DNA from: Acidovorax sp. Root219
GTDB taxonomy: Bacteria > Pseudomonadota > Gammaproteobacteria > Burkholderiales > Burkholderiaceae_C
Direction of reading: 5' to 3'
DNA length: 56,226 nt
Assembly (NCBI RefSeq): GCF_001428665.1
Contig: NZ_LMIJ01000046.1
Coordinates: forward strand, 216,769-272,994
Shown: positions 44,518-53,795 of the stretch, one piece after another
Position numbering within the stretch: position 1 is the stretch's first letter
Layout of the letters: each line of letters begins with the position of its first letter
The notes under the pieces: model-generated
Told to the model about the DNA's origin: nothing
The model's database searches: none
What the model saw: only the letters and a program-made list of their open reading frames with translations
Program-made: the position numbers and the translations under genes

Positions 44518-45270
44518 TCAGGCGGCGGCTTCTTGCACTTCCACGAATTCGTCGCTGCTCTCGGACGTAGCGGCCTTCACGACTTCGTTCACGGCATTGG
44601 CACGGCCTTCGATGATCGCGTCGGCGATACCGCGGGCGTACAGCATCACGGCCTTGGCCGAGTCGTCGTTGCCGGGGATCACGTAGTCGATGCCTTCGGG
44701 CGAGTGGTTGGTGTCAACCACGCCGATCAGCGGGATACCGAGCTTCTTGGCTTCGGCCACGGCGATCTTGTGGAAGCCCACGTCGATGATGAAGATGGCG
44801 TCTGGCAGTGCAGCCATGTCCTGGATGCCGCCGATGTCCTTTTCGAGCTTCTCGATCTCACGGGTGAACGTGAGCTGTTCCTTCTTGCTCAGGCTGTCCA
44901 GGCCGGTTTCCAGCTGGGCTTTCATGTCCTTGAGGCGCTTGATCGAGGTCTTCACGGTCTTGAAGTTCGTCAGCATGCCGCCCAGCCAACGCTGGTCAAC
45001 GAAAGGAACACCGGCGCGCAGGGCTTCGGTGGACAGGATTTCGCGGGCCTGGCGCTTCGTGCCGACCATCAGGATCGTGCCGCGGTTGGCAGCCAGTTGC
45101 TTGGCGAACTTCTGTGCCTCCTGGAACAGTGGCAGCGACTTTTCCAGGTTGATGATGTGGATCTTGTTGCGATGGCCGAAGATGTAGGGGGCCATCTTGG
45201 GGTTCCAGAAGCGGGTTTGGTGACCGAAGTGGACACCGGCTTCCAGCATTTCGCGCATGGTAACGGACAT
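44518..45270 (-). CDS. rpsB: 30S ribosomal protein S2
   Basis: The 250-residue protein is part of the small ribosomal subunit. Landmarks are MREMLEAGVHFGHQTRFWNPKM at the N-terminus (given as MREMLEAGVHFGHQ plus TRFWNPKM), QRWLGGMLTNFKT, and GIPLIGVVDTNHSPEGIDYVIPGNDD-type sequence. The ATG at 45270 has GGAG ten bases upstream. It heads the long minus-strand operon and diverges from the amidase gene over 168 bases. Confidence 0.98.
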   Translation of the reverse strand: MSVTMREMLEAGVHFGHQTRFWNPKMAPYIFGHRNKIHIINLEKSLPLFQEAQKFAKQLAANRGTILMVGTKRQAREILSTEALRAGVPFVDQRWLGGMLTNFKTVKTSIKRLKDMKAQLETGLDSLSKKEQLTFTREIEKLEKDIGGIQDMAALPDAIFIIDVGFHKIAVAEAKKLGIPLIGVVDTNHSPEGIDYVIPGNDDSAKAVMLYARGIADAIIEGRANAVNEVVKAATSESSDEFVEVQEAAA

Positions 45271-45438
45271 AAGAATACTCCAAAGGTTAGGTCTAAAATC
45301 AGCCCCAATATTTGCAACGCCGTGTTTCCCACGACCGCTGCAACACCTTGACAGGGCTGGTTTGCGATTGGTTTTGCTACAAGCCCCACGCACAAAGCGC
45401 TACTGCTCCCAGCAAAACCCAAGGATTCTAGCACACCC

Positions 45439-46773
45439 ATGCTCCCCGACCTTCTTGCCACCCGCTCGGCCCTGCGGGCCGGCACCAGCACCCCGGCCGC
45501 CGAACTCGAAAGTTGCATCGCGGCAGCAGAGGCGCCGGCCAATACCCACAGCTTCCTGCAAACCCATTTCGACACCGCACGCACCGCCGTGGTGCAGCCG
45601 GGCATGGCGCAAAGGCCCCTGGCCGGGCTGGCGGTTTCGGTCAAGGACCTGTTCGACATCGCGGGCCAGCCCACGGCAGCCGGCTCCACGGCACTCGCCG
45701 ACAGCCCCCCGGCGCAGCAGGACAGCCCGGCCGTGGCACGCCTGCGCGCCGCGGGCGCCAGCCTCATCGGCCGCACGAACATGGTCGAATTCGCCTTTTC
45801 CGGCGTGGGGGTGAACCCCCACTTCGGCACCCCGACCGCCTGGGATGCGCGCTTTGGCGCGCTGCCCGGCGAGGCGCGGGTGCCCGGCGGATCCTCCTCC
45901 GGCGCGGCCGTCTCGGTGGCCACCGGCGCAGCCTTCGTGGGCCTGGGCTCGGATACGGGCGGATCCATCCGCATCCCGGCCGCGCTCAACGGCATCGTGG
46001 GTTTCAAGAACACGCAGCGCCTGGTGCCCACCTCGGGCGCCGTGCCGCTGTCCACCACGCTGGACACGGCCTGCGCCATGACGCGCAGCGTGGGCGATGC
46101 CATCGTGGTGCACGAACTGCTGTCGGCCACGCGCGTCACGCGCAGCCCCGCCCCATTGGCCGGCTACCGCCTGGCCGTGCCCACCACCCTGTTCCTGGAC
46201 GGCCTGGACGCCACGGTGGCCCAGGCCTTCGAGCGCACCCTCGCCACCCTGCGCCGCGCTGGAGCACGCATCGACACCATCGCCCTGCCCGAGTCGGCCC
46301 AGCAGCCCGCGTACGGTTTCTCGCCGCCCGAGGCCTATGCCTGGCACCGCGAGTTGCTGGCCGCCAAGGGGGGCCTGTACGACCTGCGGGTGCGCGCCCG
46401 CATCGAAAAGGGCGCCACGCTCACGGCCTGGGAGTACCTGGCCCTCATCGACGCCCGCCACCACTGGCAGCGGCGCATTCACGCCACCATCGACGGCTAC
46501 GACGCCCTGCTCTCGCCCACGGTGCCCATCACTGCCCCCACCATCGCCAGCGTGGCGCCGGGCGCAGAACGCGATGAAGAATTCTTCCGCGTGAACACCC
46601 TGCTCCTGCGCAACACCAGCCTGGTGAACCTGCTGGACGGCTGCGCACTGTCGCTGCCCTGCCACGTTCGGGGGGAACTCCCGGTCGGCCTGATGGTCTG
46701 GCATGGGGCGCTGCGCGACGACGGCGTGCTCAACGCCGGCCTGCGCATTGAAACAGCACTGCAAGAAAAATAA
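45439..46773 (+). CDS. Amidase (amidase-signature family)
   Basis: The 444-residue enzyme hydrolyses an amide bond. The Ser-cisSer-Lys triad is visible: Lys69 in LAVSVKDLFDIAG, the cis-serine in VPGGSSSGAAVSVA (about Ser153) and the nucleophile Ser176 in SDTGGSIRIPAA. Length and motifs resemble GatA-like and aryl-acylamidase enzymes, but no gatB or gatC is nearby, so a role in Gln-tRNA formation is unlikely. The substrate is unknown. The FAD-oxidase gene starts 49 bases downstream on the same strand, suggesting a small catabolic operon for an amide or amino acid. Confidence 0.9.
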   Translation: MLPDLLATRSALRAGTSTPAAELESCIAAAEAPANTHSFLQTHFDTARTAVVQPGMAQRPLAGLAVSVKDLFDIAGQPTAAGSTALADSPPAQQDSPAVARLRAAGASLIGRTNMVEFAFSGVGVNPHFGTPTAWDARFGALPGEARVPGGSSSGAAVSVATGAAFVGLGSDTGGSIRIPAALNGIVGFKNTQRLVPTSGAVPLSTTLDTACAMTRSVGDAIVVHELLSATRVTRSPAPLAGYRLAVPTTLFLDGLDATVAQAFERTLATLRRAGARIDTIALPESAQQPAYGFSPPEAYAWHRELLAAKGGLYDLRVRARIEKGATLTAWEYLALIDARHHWQRRIHATIDGYDALLSPTVPITAPTIASVAPGAERDEEFFRVNTLLLRNTSLVNLLDGCALSLPCHVRGELPVGLMVWHGALRDDGVLNAGLRIETALQEK

Positions 46774-46822
46774 CAATTGCCGTTTGCTGCAAAGCAGCAA
46801 ACGCAACCCATACTCCCCATTC

Positions 46823-48055
46823 ATGAAGATTGCCATCGTGGGCGCCGGCATCATCGGCGTCACCACCGCATACGAACTGTCCCGCGACGGCCATGAGGTC
46901 ACCGTGTTCGAGCAGCGCAACGCCGCCGCCGAAGATGCCAGCTTTGCCACCGCCGGCCTGCTGGCCCCCCTGCTGACGACGCCCTGGTCGCTGCCGGGCA
47001 TGGCCCCGGCCGCGCGGCTCATGGGCGCGCAATCCACCGTGCGCCTGGCCCAGGGCTTCGGCCGCGCCGACGTGTCCTGGCTGTGGCACTGGAAGCGCCT
47101 GGCAAAGCGCGGCCCTGGCCCGGCCACCGCACTCGAGCGCCTGGCCCAGTACAGCCTGGCACGCACGCTGGAGATCGCCACCGAACACGAGCTCGACTTC
47201 GAAGCCAGCCCCGGCCGCTTGCTGCTGCTGCGCACCGAACAGGACCGCGCCCACCTGCAAGCTGCATTGCAGTGCCTGCGCGACGCGGGCGTGGCCGTGC
47301 AGGAGATCGATGCCGCCGCTGCGCAGAAGCTAGAACCCGGTCTGTCGCCCGAAACACCGCTGGCCGGTGCCATCTCGCTGCCCGGCGCTGCTGCAGGCAA
47401 CTGCCGGCTGTTCGCGCAACTGCTGCGCCAGGGCACACAGGCAGGGGGCGTGCAGTTTGCCTTTGGCACGCGCGTGGAACGCCTGGCGACCAACCCCGTG
47501 GGCGTAGCGGTGCAGGGCGAAGCCACGCCGCGCCGTTTCGACGCCGTGGTGCTGTGCGCCGGCATGGCCTCGGCCGCCCTGCTGCCAGTCCTCAGCCTGC
47601 CGCTACCGATGACGGCCGTGTACGGCTACTCCGTCAGCGCGCCGCTGCGCGAAGACACCCACGCCCCGCAGGCCAGCGTGGTCGACGTGCAGCAGCAGAT
47701 CAGCATCACCCGCCTGGGGCTGCGCGTGCGCGTGGCCGGCGGGGCAGAGCTGGGCAGCGCCGACGCAGAGCACCACGCCCCCACCGTCGCGCGCCTGTAC
47801 CGCACGCTCAACGACTGGTTTCCCGGCGGCGCACAGCTCTCGGGCGGCGTGCAGACCTGGCGCGGCGCACGCACCCTGCTGCCCGATGGCGCTCCCGTGA
47901 TCGGCGCCAGCGGCATCCCCGGCCTGTGGCTCAACACCGGCCACGGCACGGGAGGCTTTGCCCTGGCCAGCGGCAGCGCGCGCGCCATCGCCGACCTGGT
48001 GGCCCAGCGCAGCCCCGAGATCAACCTCGACGGACTGGGCTTGCGGCGGTTTTGA
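46823..48055 (+). CDS. FAD-dependent D-amino-acid dehydrogenase-like oxidoreductase (DadA family)
   Basis: The 410-residue protein has the FAD dinucleotide fold MKIAIVGAGIIGVTTAYELS at the N-terminus and the DAO-type C-terminal segment GLWLNTGHGTGGFALASGSARAIADLV. EQRNAAAEDASFATAGLLAP is typical of DadA, which oxidises D-amino acids and passes electrons to the respiratory chain. The ATG at 46823 was chosen because the FAD motif starts there. It follows the amidase by 49 bases, and a product of the amidase could be its substrate. Glycine oxidase-like activity is an alternative. Confidence 0.85.
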   Translation: MKIAIVGAGIIGVTTAYELSRDGHEVTVFEQRNAAAEDASFATAGLLAPLLTTPWSLPGMAPAARLMGAQSTVRLAQGFGRADVSWLWHWKRLAKRGPGPATALERLAQYSLARTLEIATEHELDFEASPGRLLLLRTEQDRAHLQAALQCLRDAGVAVQEIDAAAAQKLEPGLSPETPLAGAISLPGAAAGNCRLFAQLLRQGTQAGGVQFAFGTRVERLATNPVGVAVQGEATPRRFDAVVLCAGMASAALLPVLSLPLPMTAVYGYSVSAPLREDTHAPQASVVDVQQQISITRLGLRVRVAGGAELGSADAEHHAPTVARLYRTLNDWFPGGAQLSGGVQTWRGARTLLPDGAPVIGASGIPGLWLNTGHGTGGFALASGSARAIADLVAQRSPEINLDGLGLRRF

Positions 48056-48108
48056 GCCTGCGGGGAACAGGTCGGCGCACAATGCAGCGGCCACATTGCC
48101 CGCCTGCC

Positions 48109-49629
48109 ATGCACCGCATCACCCCCCACCAGCCCCACGCCCTGCACCACACTGCCGCCACGCGCCGCATCGAGCGCGCGGCCGCCGACAGCCTGCCGCC
48201 CCACACGCTGATGCAGCGCGCCGGCCAGGCCGTCGCGCAGCTGGCCCAGGCCCTGGCACCCCACGCGCGCACGGTGTGGATTGCCTGCGGTGCGGGCAAC
48301 AATGGTGGCGACGGACTGGAGGCCGCCATGCACCTGCGGCGCAGCGGTCGCCGCGTGGTGGTGACCTGGCTGGGCACGCCCGAGACCGCCCCGCCCGATG
48401 CGCGCCAGTCGTGGGAGCGCGCCCTGGCCGCAGAGGTGGAATGGGCCGACACTGCCCCCGACACCTTGACCGAGGCAGACCTGTGCATCGACGCCCTGCT
48501 CGGCATCGGCATCACCGCAGCCACCCACGGCAGCGCAGTGCGCCCGCCCAACGAACGCCTGAGTGCCTGCCTGCGGCAGCTGCAGGCCAGCCCCGCCCCG
48601 GTACTGTCGGTGGACCTGCCCTCGGGCCTGGGCGCGGACACCGGTCAGTTCGGCGCAGGCCTGGCACCCGAAGCACTCCCGCACCATGCCGCCTCACCTC
48701 GGCATACGCTGAGCCTGCTCACACTCAAGCCCGGGCTGTTCACCGCTGCAGGACGCGATGCGGCCGGCAGCGTCTGGCTCGACGACCTGGGTGTGGCACC
48801 CGGGCACGAGCCACCCAATGCCTGGCTCTGCGGCCCGCCACTGCCCGAGCCACGCCAGCACGCCAGCCATAAGGGAAGCCATGGCGACGTGGCCGTGATC
48901 GGTGGTGAAGGCCTGGCCCAGCGCGGCATGGGCATGGCCGGTGCCGCCCTGCTGGCAGCCTCGGCCGCACTGCACCAGGGCGCGGGCCGCGTGCTGGTAG
49001 CCCCGCTGGACGCCGGCCATCTGGAGGTGGACACGGGCCAGCCGGAGTTGATGCTGCGCCGCTTCGGCGCGCTGGACCTCGCGGCACTCACCGTGGTGTG
49101 CGGCTGCGGCGGCGGCGAGGCCGTCGCCAGCGTGCTGCGCGAGGTGATCACGCGCGCAGCACGCCTGGTGCTGGACGCCGACGCCCTGAACGCCATCGCC
49201 CTCGATGCCGCACTGCACGCCCTGGTGGTGGCGCGCGGCCAGCACGGCCAGCCCACCGTGCTCACGCCGCACCCCCTGGAGGCCGCGCGCCTGCTCGGCC
49301 TGACCACCGCCGAAGTACAGGCCGACCGGCTGAATGCCGCCCAGCAACTGGCCGCACAGTTCAACTGCGTGGCCGTGCTCAAGGGTTCGGGCACGGTGAT
49401 CAGCGCGGCCGACCGCGTGCCCGCCATCAACCCCACGGGCAATGGCCTGCTGGCCACCGCTGGCACCGGCGACGTGCTGGCCGGCATGGTGGGCGCCCGC
49501 CTGGCTGCCGGCGCCAGTGCGCTGCGCGCCGCGAGCGAGGCCGTCTACGCCCATGGCCTGGCTGCGGACCACTGGCCCGAGGGCCTGGCCCTGACGGCCA
49601 GCGCACTGGCACGGCGGATCGGCCGATGA
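48109..49629 (+). CDS. nnr: Bifunctional NAD(P)H-hydrate epimerase and ADP-dependent dehydratase
   Basis: The 506-residue enzyme repairs hydrated NADH and NADPH. The N-terminal epimerase domain (YjeF_N, about 10-225) has CGAGNNGGDGLEAAMHL and DALLGIGIT and SVDLPSGLGADTG. The C-terminal carbohydrate-kinase-like dehydratase (about 250-500) has SHKGSHGDVAVIGG, GAGRVLVAP, LTPHPLEAARLLG and the catalytic TAGTGDVLAGMVGA. An upstream ATG at 48082 is also in frame and would add nine residues; the MHRITPHQP start looks more like the family. It begins 53 bases after the dehydrogenase gene and ends 6 bases before a convergent AraC gene. Confidence 0.93.
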   Translation: MHRITPHQPHALHHTAATRRIERAAADSLPPHTLMQRAGQAVAQLAQALAPHARTVWIACGAGNNGGDGLEAAMHLRRSGRRVVVTWLGTPETAPPDARQSWERALAAEVEWADTAPDTLTEADLCIDALLGIGITAATHGSAVRPPNERLSACLRQLQASPAPVLSVDLPSGLGADTGQFGAGLAPEALPHHAASPRHTLSLLTLKPGLFTAAGRDAAGSVWLDDLGVAPGHEPPNAWLCGPPLPEPRQHASHKGSHGDVAVIGGEGLAQRGMGMAGAALLAASAALHQGAGRVLVAPLDAGHLEVDTGQPELMLRRFGALDLAALTVVCGCGGGEAVASVLREVITRAARLVLDADALNAIALDAALHALVVARGQHGQPTVLTPHPLEAARLLGLTTAEVQADRLNAAQQLAAQFNCVAVLKGSGTVISAADRVPAINPTGNGLLATAGTGDVLAGMVGARLAAGASALRAASEAVYAHGLAADHWPEGLALTASALARRIGR

Positions 49630-49635
49630 CCACCA

Positions 49636-50373
49636 CTACGTCACCAGCACCACCTCCTTCAGGGGCTTGAGCACGCTCGACGGCGTCATGCCGAAGGTCT
49701 GGCGGAACATGCGGCTGAAATGCGCCGAGTCGGAAAACGCGCCATGCAGGGCCGCGTCCGTCAGGCGCGGGCTGGTCGCGAGCCCCGCCATGGCCAGGCG
49801 CACCTGCGACCAGACCCGGTAGCTGCGCAGGCTGACACCCATCTCGGCGCGGAACAGGTGGTTGAAGCGCGAGGCCGACAGCTGCACGCCCGCCGCCAGT
49901 CCGTCGCGCAAAAGCCGCTGATCCCCCGGGGTGCGCAGGGCCTGCAGGCTGCGCAGCACGCGCGCATCGAGCGGTGCCGCCGGTGCCCACGGCAGCCGCA
50001 ACAGGGCATGCAGGTCGAAGTGGCGCAGGTACCCATCCATGGCGCTGCGCGCACCCACAGGGATGGCCACATCCAGGATCACGGGCCCTCGCCGATCGAA
50101 CTGGCGGCGCAGGCCACGTGCCTCGCGCGAATCGGGCTCCAGGTACATCAGCGCCACCTGCTCGCCGCAGGGGTCCAGCAGATGCTCCACCCCCGCATCG
50201 ACCAGCGCGCTGTGGCAGGACTCGACGACGCCAGGCCCCAGGTGCAGCGCAAAGCGGCCCGAGAGGCCGACCAGCAACACCGGCGCCGCATGGCAATGCC
50301 AACCCGTGGGCGGCAGGTCGCCGACATACAGGGCCCGGTCCGGGCCCAGGGTCAAGGTGTTGTGCGCAGGCAT
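49636..50373 (-). CDS. AraC family transcriptional regulator
   Basis: The 245-residue protein has a cupin-like sensor (about 1-150; LPPTGWHCHAAPVLLVGLSGRFALHLGPG) and two C-terminal helix-turn-helix units: SASRFNHLFRAEMGVSLRSYRVW and DAALHGAFSDSAHFSRMFRQTFG. The ATG 50373 start is used; a GTG at 50403 would add ten residues. It diverges from the alpha/beta hydrolase across 77 bases and may control that gene. The effector is unknown. Confidence 0.88.
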   Translation of the reverse strand: MPAHNTLTLGPDRALYVGDLPPTGWHCHAAPVLLVGLSGRFALHLGPGVVESCHSALVDAGVEHLLDPCGEQVALMYLEPDSREARGLRRQFDRRGPVILDVAIPVGARSAMDGYLRHFDLHALLRLPWAPAAPLDARVLRSLQALRTPGDQRLLRDGLAAGVQLSASRFNHLFRAEMGVSLRSYRVWSQVRLAMAGLATSPRLTDAALHGAFSDSAHFSRMFRQTFGMTPSSVLKPLKEVVLVT

Positions 50374-50450
50374 AGCCCAAACATGCAAGTTTTCAAACGG
50401 CACTCCCAGTAGCCTTCAACGGCAATCCATCCCACAACGGAGACCTGTTC

Positions 50451-51461
50451 TTGAAGCGCATCCTCTTTTCTACCGCAGCGGCACTGGCACTGGTCACCAC
50501 CGCGCTCTACTACGGCACCCCCACCCTGTTCAAGCAGCCGCTGCTGGACCTCAATCGCCAGCTCTCAGGCCTCTCGGCCAAGACCGTCCGCATCGCGGGT
50601 CACCAGGTGCACTACCTGGACAGCGGCCCCACCCAGCCCGGCACTGCACAAGGCCCCGACGGCCTGCCCATCATCCTGCTGCATGGCATTTTTGCAGAGA
50701 AGGACCACTGGGCAGACTTTGCGCGCCCGATCACCGCCACGCGCCGCGTGATCGCCCCCGACCTGCCAGGCTTTGGCGAAAGCACGCGCGACGAGGCCCA
50801 GCCCTATGACTACGCAGCCCACACCAGGCGCCTGCGCGAGCTGATGGATGCCTGGGGCATAGCCAAGGCCCACCTGGCGGGCAACTCGATGGGCGGCACC
50901 ATTGCCGCGCTGCTGGCGCTGGAACACCCGGACCGCGTGGCCAGCGTGGCCTTCGTCGGCGCACCGCATGGCCTGCGCTCGCCGCAACCGAGCCGCATGG
51001 ACCGGCTCATCGACGCCGGGCAGCGCCCGCTGGTAGCGCACGATGCGGCAGCGTTCAAGGCCATGATGGCGCTGGTGTTCGAAAAGCGCCCCTTCCTGCC
51101 CTACCCCATCCTGCACGCCAGCGAGCAGGACGCGCTGCGCAACGCGGCATCCAACACACGGCTGTGGGACGCGCAGCTCAAGGACCGCTACTTGCTGGAG
51201 CAACGGCTGACCACCGGCCTGGCACAGCCCACCCTGGTGCTGTGGGGCGAGCGGGACCGGGTGTTCGACATCTCGGGCAGCCAGGCGCTGCGCACCCTGC
51301 TGCCAGGCGCGCACATCGAGCGCCTGCCGGGCATCGGGCACCTGCCCATGATGGAGGCCCCGGGCGATACGGCACGGCGGTACACGGAGTTCCTGACGCG
51401 GCAGGCACCGGCTGGCGCCTCGCACGCGCTCACGGATGCACACTCCTGGCCTGCCCGATGA
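50451..51461 (+). CDS. Alpha/beta hydrolase with N-terminal signal anchor
   Basis: The 336-residue protein starts at TTG 50451, supported by GGAG eight bases upstream. A hydrophobic segment (about residues 3-23) directs it to the membrane or periplasm. The hydrolase fold shows the oxyanion strand IILLHGIFAEKDHW, nucleophile Ser in AHLAGNSMGGTIAALLA, and the acid and histidine in VLWGERDRVFD and LPGIGHLPMMEAPG. Esterase or lipase activity on an unknown substrate is likely. Its end overlaps the convergent LysR gene by 32 bases. Confidence 0.88.
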   Translation: MKRILFSTAAALALVTTALYYGTPTLFKQPLLDLNRQLSGLSAKTVRIAGHQVHYLDSGPTQPGTAQGPDGLPIILLHGIFAEKDHWADFARPITATRRVIAPDLPGFGESTRDEAQPYDYAAHTRRLRELMDAWGIAKAHLAGNSMGGTIAALLALEHPDRVASVAFVGAPHGLRSPQPSRMDRLIDAGQRPLVAHDAAAFKAMMALVFEKRPFLPYPILHASEQDALRNAASNTRLWDAQLKDRYLLEQRLTTGLAQPTLVLWGERDRVFDISGSQALRTLLPGAHIERLPGIGHLPMMEAPGDTARRYTEFLTRQAPAGASHALTDAHSWPAR

Positions 51462-52374
51462 CAGCATCGCTGGCGCCACCAGTCAGCACCCGCGAGAACG
51501 ACTGGCACATGCCCGCAAAGGTGTCGGCCGCGCCCGTGAGCAAGGCATCGGAGCGGTAGATCAGGCAGTTGTCGAAGCTGGGAGGATGCTCGTCAATGGC
51601 GAAGGCCACCATGCCATCGCCCAGCAACTGGTTGTCCACCATGGCGGCAGGCACCATGGCCAGCCAGTTGGTCCCACCCAGCAAAGGCGCGAGGTGCGAG
51701 AACGACTCGCAGGTCGCTGCCACCCGCGGCAGGGGCAGCCCTTGCTCCGCATGAAAGCGCAGCACGGTTCCCCCAGGTCCGCCCGGTGGCCCGAGCAGCA
51801 CCCACTCCTGCCCCTGCAGGGCTTTGAGCGTTCGTGCATCCGCGAGGGGATGGCCGCGCCGCGCAATCACCACCAGCGCGCTGCGAAACAGCCGGCGCAC
51901 CTCGAAGCCCGTGGCCACGCCGGCATCGGGCACGGCGGTCACCGCTAGTTGGATGCGCGCCTGCTGCAGCTCCGGCAGCAACTGCTCATAAAAACCGCTG
52001 AACAAACGCAGCTGCACCGCCGGAAAGCGGCGATGGAACTCCGGCACCACCAGGGGGAGCAGCACGGCAGCCGGCGTGGGGCCCAGGCCGATAGCCAGGT
52101 TGCCTGTCTCGGCACCGAGCGCATGCAGCGCATCCTCTTCGGCCTGGTACGCCTCGCGCGCGATCAACCGGGCACGGGGCAACAGGCGCTCGCCCTGCTC
52201 CGTCAGGACGACACCCTGCACGGACCTGCGCAGCAACGGAACGCCCAGCGCGGTCTCCAGCGCCTTCAGGCTCATCGTCAACCCGGCCTGGGACATGCCG
52301 AGCCGGCGCGATGCGGCCCGAAAGCCGCCGCACTCGACCACGGCCAAAAAAGCCTTCAACTGCTGCAGCGTCAT
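51430..52374 (-). CDS. LysR family regulator, probably controlling pobA
   Basis: The 314-residue protein has the winged helix-turn-helix MTLQQLKAFLAVVECGGFRAASRRLGMSQAGLTMSLKALE (landmarks at its ends) and a two-lobed effector domain (about 90-295; NLAIGLGPTPAAVLLPLVVPEF). It diverges from pobA over 123 bases that contain an interrupted dyad, the usual position for a LysR activator of an aromatic catabolism gene. 4-hydroxybenzoate is therefore the likely co-inducer, by inference. Its stop lies within the last codons of the convergent hydrolase gene. Confidence 0.92.
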   Translation of the reverse strand: MTLQQLKAFLAVVECGGFRAASRRLGMSQAGLTMSLKALETALGVPLLRRSVQGVVLTEQGERLLPRARLIAREAYQAEEDALHALGAETGNLAIGLGPTPAAVLLPLVVPEFHRRFPAVQLRLFSGFYEQLLPELQQARIQLAVTAVPDAGVATGFEVRRLFRSALVVIARRGHPLADARTLKALQGQEWVLLGPPGGPGGTVLRFHAEQGLPLPRVAATCESFSHLAPLLGGTNWLAMVPAAMVDNQLLGDGMVAFAIDEHPPSFDNCLIYRSDALLTGAADTFAGMCQSFSRVLTGGASDAVIGQARSVHP

Positions 52375-52387
52375 GGGCTCATTGATA

Positions 52388-52403
52388 AGTAATCGTGATC
52401 ACT
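52388..52403. promoter_or_regulatory. Candidate LysR-type binding site in the pobA intergenic region
   Basis: AGT-N10-ACT (52388-52390 and 52401-52403) is an interrupted dyad around the palindrome GTGATCAC (52395-52402), 14 bases from the regulator start. LysR-type sites often have a T-N11-A dyad near the divergent promoter. Confidence 0.4.
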
Positions 52404-52497
52404 ATAAGCGTTGACTGGCTTACGCCCGGTGCCCATCGCCCCTAGATTCGTGGGTGCAACGCATGCACATCGCCCCACACCCTTTGGAAACCCAATC

Positions 52498-53685
52498 ATG
52501 AAAACACAAGTTGCCATCATTGGCGGCGGCCCCGCAGGGCTGCTGCTGTCCCACCTGCTGCACCAGGCGGGGGTGGACAGCGTGGTGCTGGAGCACCGCA
52601 GCCGCGCCCAGGTTCAGTCGCGCATCCGCGCTGGCGTGCTGGAGCAGGGCACGGTCGACCTGCTGCGCAGTTGCGGCTTGGGCGATCGCATGGACCGCGA
52701 GGGCCATCCCCACGACGGAATGCAGGTGGCCTGGGCGGGCCAGGAAAGTTTTTTCATCGACGTACGCAAGCACCTGGGCAAGCGCTTCATGGCCTACGGG
52801 CAAACACAGATCCAGGAGGATCTGCATGCGGCCTGCGACGCCCGCTCTGCCCGCGTGATCCATGAGGCGCTGGACGTCACGCTGCATGGTGTGGAGAGCG
52901 CAAACCCGCACGTCACCTTCGTGCATGCGGGGCAGGAGCAGCGGCTGGACTGCCAGTTCATCGCGGGCTGCGACGGTTTCCACGGCGTCTCGCGCAAGGC
53001 CATCCCGGCGAACGTTCTGCGCGAGTTCGAAAAGGTCTATCCCTTCGGCTGGCTGGGCATCCTCTCGGAGACACCCCCGCTCCCCGACATCGTCTACGCC
53101 AACCATCCACGCGGTTTTGCGCTGGCGTCCATGCGCAGCCCCACATTGAGCCGCTACTACCTCCAAGTGCCATTGGACACGCGCATCGAAGACTGGCCGG
53201 ACGAACGCTTCTGGCAGGAACTCAAGGCGCGCTATCCACGCGAAATCGCGGACCGCATCGTCACCGGCCCATCGATTGAAAAATCGATCGCGCCCCTGCG
53301 CAGCTATGTCGCCGAGCCCATGCGGCACGGCCAGCTGTTTCTGGCGGGCGATGCGGCGCACATCGTTCCGCCCACCGGCGCCAAGGGACTCAACCTGGCC
53401 GTATCGGATGTGTTCTACCTCTCGCGGGCGCTGGCCGATTTCTACGGCACGGGCTCACCGTTCTTGCTGGACGGCTACAGCGACATGGCCTTGCGCCGCG
53501 TCTGGGCATCGGTGCGCACCTCCTGGTACCTCACCAACCTGCTGCACCGGTTTCCCGACAGCACGGCCTTCGACCAACGGGCCCAGGAGCACGAACTGGA
53601 ATACCTGCGCAGCAGCCCCTCGGCCCAGCTGGCACTGGCAGAGCAGTATGCCGGCCTGCCGTTCGAGGCACCTGGCGGTGCCTGA
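52498..53685 (+). CDS. pobA: 4-hydroxybenzoate 3-monooxygenase
   Basis: The 395-residue flavoenzyme hydroxylates 4-hydroxybenzoate to protocatechuate using NADPH and FAD. The FAD motif IIGGGPAGLLLSHLL is at residues 7-21, HRSRAQVQSRIRAGVLEQGTVDLL is the PobA-specific substrate segment, and GDAAHIVPPTGAKGLNLAVSD is the second FAD motif. Length matches PobA (394). The ATG 52498 has no strong ribosome-binding site but matches the family start. It diverges from a LysR gene. The protocatechuate-cleaving genes are not in this window. Confidence 0.96.
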   Translation: MKTQVAIIGGGPAGLLLSHLLHQAGVDSVVLEHRSRAQVQSRIRAGVLEQGTVDLLRSCGLGDRMDREGHPHDGMQVAWAGQESFFIDVRKHLGKRFMAYGQTQIQEDLHAACDARSARVIHEALDVTLHGVESANPHVTFVHAGQEQRLDCQFIAGCDGFHGVSRKAIPANVLREFEKVYPFGWLGILSETPPLPDIVYANHPRGFALASMRSPTLSRYYLQVPLDTRIEDWPDERFWQELKARYPREIADRIVTGPSIEKSIAPLRSYVAEPMRHGQLFLAGDAAHIVPPTGAKGLNLAVSDVFYLSRALADFYGTGSPFLLDGYSDMALRRVWASVRTSWYLTNLLHRFPDSTAFDQRAQEHELEYLRSSPSAQLALAEQYAGLPFEAPGGA

Positions 53686-53706
53686 ACAGGCAACGCCGAA
53701 GCGCCA

Positions 53707-53737
53707 GGCGCCCGAACGTATTCGCATTCCGGGCGCC
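53707..53737. terminator. Hairpin between convergent pobA and rnr
   Basis: GGCGCCCG (53707-53714) pairs with CGGGCGCC (53730-53737) around a 15-base loop, 21 bases after pobA. There is no T-rich tail on either strand, so it may be a transcript-stabilising hairpin instead of an intrinsic terminator. Confidence 0.4.
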
Positions 53738-53795
53738 CACATGTCAGACAGGCAGGCAGGAAGGCGCAGCGCCCCCAGGGCCGCGAAATGGGTGC

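Noticed and set aside
45348..45375. TTGACA at 45348-45353 as a promoter for the amidase
   Set aside because: No -10-like hexamer is found 16-18 bases downstream, so a promoter cannot be supported.
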